Of a stretch of DNA of 64,000 nt, positions 59,379-64,000 are shown in pieces. Made by a program: the position numbers and the translations under genes. Positions within the stretch are counted from its first letter, which is position 1. Each line of letters begins with the position of its first letter. The notes beneath the pieces are model-generated. The model searched no databases. It was not told the DNA's origin and saw nothing but the letters and a program-made list of their open reading frames with translations. The DNA comes from Seriola aureovittata (Eukaryota > Chordata > Actinopteri > Carangiformes > Carangidae), in contig NC_079386.1 in the NCBI RefSeq assembly GCF_021018895.1, positions 5,152,335-5,216,334 of the forward strand, given 5' to 3'.

Positions 59379-62300
59379 GTCTCTACATCCTCCCATTGTG
59401 TCTGTATTGTAGCTGGCAGTCTATCAGCCCATTCTCTTCCATTGTCAGACCAGTCTAGTCTCCACGAGGAGTGAATCGAGCCTGGGCAGGGAGGGGAGAC
59501 AATGCACAATATATAAAGATAGAAGGGCTGAAGAGAAAAACTGTCAATTTCAACATGATTTCTTCAGTAGCTGAAAAATGTTATGCTTCTGTTTCGTCCT
59601 TTGCAAAAAGAAAATCATCTTTACAGACATGCTTTTCATGGGTTTTGGACCTGCTATGGTGTCTGTAGAATATCTCTACATATAAACCATATATAAACCA
59701 TACATATGATAATTGCCTCAACTGATGTCACTTGAGGCAGCAACAGTTCGGGATAAAGATCGAAAATGTTTCTCTTTTCGGGTTGGTACCAGACCTCTGT
59801 AGCTATATCGACCCGTCCTCAGCTAAGTAATTAGCTGCTACTAGCATAACACACCCCAATCTCCAACTGAACTGGCGACATTTGAGTTGCATTGTGGGTA
59901 ATCTAGGCACCAGGAATAACAAAGACAGTATCTCAGGTTCTGCTGCACTGATTTTCACACGTCTGATTTTAGCACCTCTACATTCTGATTGTTTCCCGCT
60001 GAACCACGTCGTAACTCATTATCATGAAGTTGCCTGGACTTCAACTTCTTCTTTCTTTTTCAATGGTCATGCCGGCCTTGCAGCTAAAATATGCTGCCTC
60101 TCAAAGAAAATGAATGGCCTCCGTTTGAACGTACAGTAATGCCAGCAAGGGCTTGAATACATCACGCCACCTTCATATCCATCCTGTGGCAGTTGGACAG
60201 AAGTGGAACAATCTATTTTCTTTTGAAGGAGATATGATAATTCATTTCTGATTACCATTTTTAGACACATCCTTCAATATCATGGAGAATAGGAACAATC
60301 TAAAGAAACTTGCTTTCAGAGTCAGACAAAAGGATAGGTGATGTTCTGACCCTGGGGCAGAAAACTGAAAGTGCAATGTTTAACTTTTCCATGACTTCAG
60401 TTAAAGTCAGATCACCTCCATGACCTGTTTGTCTTCCCTTGTTTCCTGCATAATTTTTTAAGAGGAGTTAAATGTTAGCTGATTGGTCTGCTCCTTACAT
60501 TCCTCCATCTTCTTGACATACATACCCCCTTCAGCAATATCTGTTGAACTCTTGAATCCGTCTTTCCCACACGGAGAGAAAGATGGAGGGATGAGAGATA
60601 ATAAGTATAAAGGATTGACAGGAGTCTGAAGGAGCGCTGACCTGCCCGCCAGCTCTTTTCTGTTCGGAGCCCACACAGAGGCTGTCAGCAGGACGGCAAA
60701 ACATATAGAGAACGATACAGAGACACTCCAAACAACATTCTGTTTAAGGTATATATGCAGATGAATATGTGTGTATGGACTCACAGACACACGGTCACAA
60801 GGACACATTGATGTTTAAATGTCCAATTTTCCTGTTTCAGCCTTGATGTATTAATTAGCAAATGTGAAAACAAATGAGATGTGCTGGTTCAAAGACTGCC
60901 AGGCTTTGAAAGCTTTGAGATGATAATGAGCGTAATGTATTCGTGTGCATGGGTGCATGTGTGAGTTCACGCTCGGCTGCACACTCGCGTGGTAAATGTA
61001 CTGTATGTATGTTTTTGCATCTGTGCGTTCACCTGAATAGACCCGTGCAGCCGCTTTATTTATACAACATCTTTGTCCTCGTCCCTCTGTTCCCGTCTTT
61101 CTCCTCCTGACCTCGGCCTCGTTTTTTTCCGCCAGCAACTTGACGTCATCCGTTCAGAGCCTTCACACAATCGAATTCCGGCTATTAGCCCACACCCTCG
61201 CCCTGGCAAAGTAAGGTTATTATCTATCATTAAGTTGAATCCAGTGTACTGACAGACTGACTGGCAACAAAACATAGAGGGAGAGGTGGCAAGCAATTAC
61301 AAGGGAGGTCGTAGTGGGTTGCTCTGTGGCTGTGTTGGAGTACAATTGGGTGGAATTGGTTTTAGTGGGATTTAGATTGTGCTGGGTAAGCTATGTGGCA
61401 GAATGCTGATAGATTCGACTCTGAGAGCGTGATCTCCAGATGTGACCACTTCAGTAAAACTTTTTTGGCTAATGCATCACATAGAACTTAAGAATCTATA
61501 TGACAGCCGAATCCCGCTGTGTAAGTGTGAGAGGCAAGTGCAACAGGCTCGCTCACTTTTCTCTTGTAGACATTAGGGTTAAAGTGGAAGTATGTTTGAA
61601 ATCAACTGGTTGGTGTAATGTGCCACAGTTCAACCATCCAACGACGAGCACTTTACTTGCAGCATACCTACGCCATTAGGGTTAGGAAGAGTACAGCATG
61701 GTGTGTTTTTACTTTACTGACAAAAATCTGTCATGACATTTAACATTTAAATGACATTTAACATTTAGTCATTTTCACACATCCTTTATAGCTCAATTTG
61801 ATAGTTCCTGGTTTTACATAAATTTTCTTTTTGCCAATTTTAGTTTGAGTTTATTTTGGCAAAGTGTTTGGACAGATGGTTTTCGAGAACTTTGGGGTTT
61901 TGAAGTCAATGGTGTCTCTATTTCTCAAAGTAAAGTGTCAAAAGTCATCCGTGTTGGAAGGCGTGAATTGTATTGGCACAAGTATAGTTGGATCAGAGCT
62001 GTTTATTTGGTGGGGCATCATGCTGTTGCTAGTCTTGGGGTTTTCTGTTCATGTCCACAGTGTTTTGGATGTGGTTTAATTACCATTTGATCTATTTCGG
62101 ACTGGTCTTTGGATCAAGTCTCATTTTTCAAACATATATTTTTGGAATCGTGAAAACCTTGATGTCTGATTATATCAGTACTCTTCTTTGCTTATTATTT
62201 GATCACATATCTCTTGATTAAAATCTAAAATTATGAAAATATTTAGACAAAATTTTATTTAGGTTCTTGTACGGCTACCTATGCAGCCACCTTACTTTAA

Positions 62301-63306
62301 AAAGTAATGTGTCAAAGCAGCACTGCTGCGGTACTATTATTCAAAACTATTGTACACTGTAAGTAATAAGTAATCAGTAATAGGACAAACTAATTATCAA
62401 ACACTCAGCAGTCTAGTTTATGAAAAGGCTCAATTATCAAACCATGCTCCTTAAATCACTAGTTCCTTTTTGATGTATACATAATGCTTCCTTCCTCCCA
62501 AATGTGAAAATTCAATCACACTCATTGATCATGCTTCATCCACCACTAGCAGAGACGTGACCTTCATATGGAAGATTAACAGCAGGTTAATTGGAGGAAA
62601 CCTCTGTCACAGCACATAAAAGTGGCGCCCAACACTCCTCGCAGCAACTAAAGATAACAAAGTGGGCTTGCTGTGGAAAACAAGGAATCTGAAGCATTTT
62701 ATGTGATTCATGTGTTAATTTGAGCAGTGAGGCAGCGCCCCCCCCCACCCCTCCATGGCAACAACATCAAAGTCCGGTGTCAGTTTTGAAGTACAGATCT
62801 GCAGAATAAAGGTGAGACTTGTTGTAATTAATGAGGGAGAAAATTGTTCATACACATTCAAGAGGAAGAGACAGTAATAACACCTGTAAAGTGTAAAGGA
62901 ATCTAATTATCCGTGCAGCAACCTATACTAGTCAAATCTTGCTTGTACTGTCAAAATATCAGGTGATAGTTTGTGATCTTTTATTGTGTATTTTGTTGCA
63001 AGCGCCTTCACAACATGGCCAAGTATCAACTCCCCTCACAGTCCTTCCTGATCAATGCTACAGTGAAGAAAACAACTCTTCCCCTACATTCAGGTTTTAC
63101 TCGTTTTACTGTCGAACACTGTCTGTATTCTCATCAATAAGTGAGATCCTTCTAATTTGCCTGATGACCCATTTGTTGTGGCTCTACCCCACAGAGGACT
63201 CTCGTTGCCCAAGCTGTGTGCAAGTTTATCTAACCTTGCATAATTAACCTCGCGCCAGTGAGTTCCTCCGTTACAACAAAGGCATTGTTCATTGAGCGTT
63301 ACACTG
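59379..63306. other. Anonymous non-coding sequence
   Basis: The part at about 59790-60050 (TTGCATTGTGGGTAATCTAG, CCGCTGAACCACGTCGTAAC) may be part of a dispersed repeat, but I cannot verify it. A two-copy direct repeat of an 18-base unit, GACATTTAACATTTAAAT-like, lies at about 61735-61770. A C9 run is near 62739-62747. No gene is supported. Confidence 0.45.
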
Positions 63307-63893
63307 AAAGAAGCAGTTCGACATCTTGGCAAATGCACTTATTCACTCTCTTACTGAGAGTTCGATAAGCAGGAAGGCGTCACTGTAGCTTAGATCAGCA
63401 TAAGGACTTGAAACAGTGAAACCGTTAGCCTGGCTCAAAAGTCCGTCTAACAGCACCTCTAAAGCTCAATAATTAATGTTATATATATTGTGTTTGATCC
63501 TTATGAAGGTCAAAGTGCGGAAAAGACAAGTTGTGGTTTTCAAGCGGCTACAGGTAAAGCTGAACAAAGAAAATAAGAATAGTTTGATAGTTATTTAATT
63601 TAATTTAATTCTCAGACATTGTCAGGATTTTCTGTTTTATTTCTTTTAAACTGAATATCTTTTGGTTTTGAACTGAATTGTCACCTTGGCAACAGGCATT
63701 TTTTTAACAACCACTAAACAATTCACTGATTTAATCAACAAAATATTTTCCGGATTCACTTGCTAACTAGTTGTATCCTTAATTATATAGTGTAGTATTT
63801 CTTTTCCTAAAGATGCAGAAGTATGAATCTTCTCATCTAACTCTGCAAGAAAGTGAATAAGACTTTCCCCAATTTGTGGAACTATTCCTTTAA
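63307..63893. mobile_element. MITE with about 60-base terminal inverted repeats
   Basis: The left arm (63307-63370: CAGTTCGACATCTTGGCAAA, then TTATTCACTCTCTTACTGAG) is the diverged reverse complement of the right arm (63830-63892: CAAGAAAGTGAATAAGACTT, then TTGTGGAACTATTCCTTT). The inside shows AGCCTGGCTCAAAAGTCCGT, AGCACCTCTAAAGCTCAATA and GACAAGTTGTGGTTTTCAAG, a combination I remember as very common in percomorph genomes. There is no coding region, so mobility would have depended on a transposase elsewhere. The superfamily is not determined from the sequence. Confidence 0.75.
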
Positions 63894-64000
63894 ATCAGAA
63901 GAGAAAAGCAGCATTCAGATTGTAGCTCCCTGTGAATGCACAGTGCGATGAAGTGAAACTCTCACACTGCTCTGTTTTAACTTCCCCTCGGTGAAGTGTT

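Overview
This window looks like non-coding DNA from a ray-finned (probably percomorph) fish. The evidence is about twenty (AC/TG)n microsatellites, two different degenerate Tc1-like transposons, a tRNA-derived SINE with target-site duplications, the 3' end of a CR1/L2/Rex-type LINE with an (ATCT)n tail, a small hAT element with a Charlie-type end, and several further repeats I remember as common in fish. There are no operons, bacterial signals or CRISPR arrays. Many short reading frames begin at TTG or GTG or lie inside simple repeats, so they carry no weight as genes.

Layout. Positions 1-1390 are upstream flank with a (TG)n tract, a T10G10 run and a (GGAT)n tract. About 1390-2260 is the only CpG-rich stretch. 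It opens with a perfect CRE palindrome (TGACGTCA), carries a CAG/CGG run, and ends near a plausible splice donor at 2611/2612. I read it as the promoter and 5' non-coding first exon of a plus-strand gene that I cannot name. From 2612 to 64000 I find no exon I would defend as certain, so the rest is best read as a very long first intron or a gene desert.

Within that space, 2.6-19 kb is mostly anonymous sequence with microsatellites, one dispersed repeat (14.93-15.25 kb) and an 800-base polypurine block (16.8-17.6 kb). The first Tc1 relic is at 19.28-20.29 kb. A broken orphan reading frame lies on the minus strand at 23.4-23.6 kb, the SINE at 27.6 kb, and a 53-bp minisatellite at 29.3-29.5 kb. 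Another coding-like orphan frame lies on the minus strand at 34.9-35.2 kb. Dispersed repeats sit at 37.9-38.6 and 40.95-42.0 kb, the hAT element at 48.7 kb, the second Tc1 relic at 50.1-50.6 kb, the LINE 3' end at 55.4-55.9 kb, and a long-TIR MITE at 63.3-63.9 kb.

Several moderately GC-rich, repeat-free blocks contain TAATTA, AP-1 or octamer motifs. They look like conserved non-coding regulatory elements but cannot be proven without alignment; they are listed at low confidence. I do not see a novel multi-gene system. The most useful leads are the orphan minus-strand frames, the first-exon/promoter block and the candidate regulatory elements.
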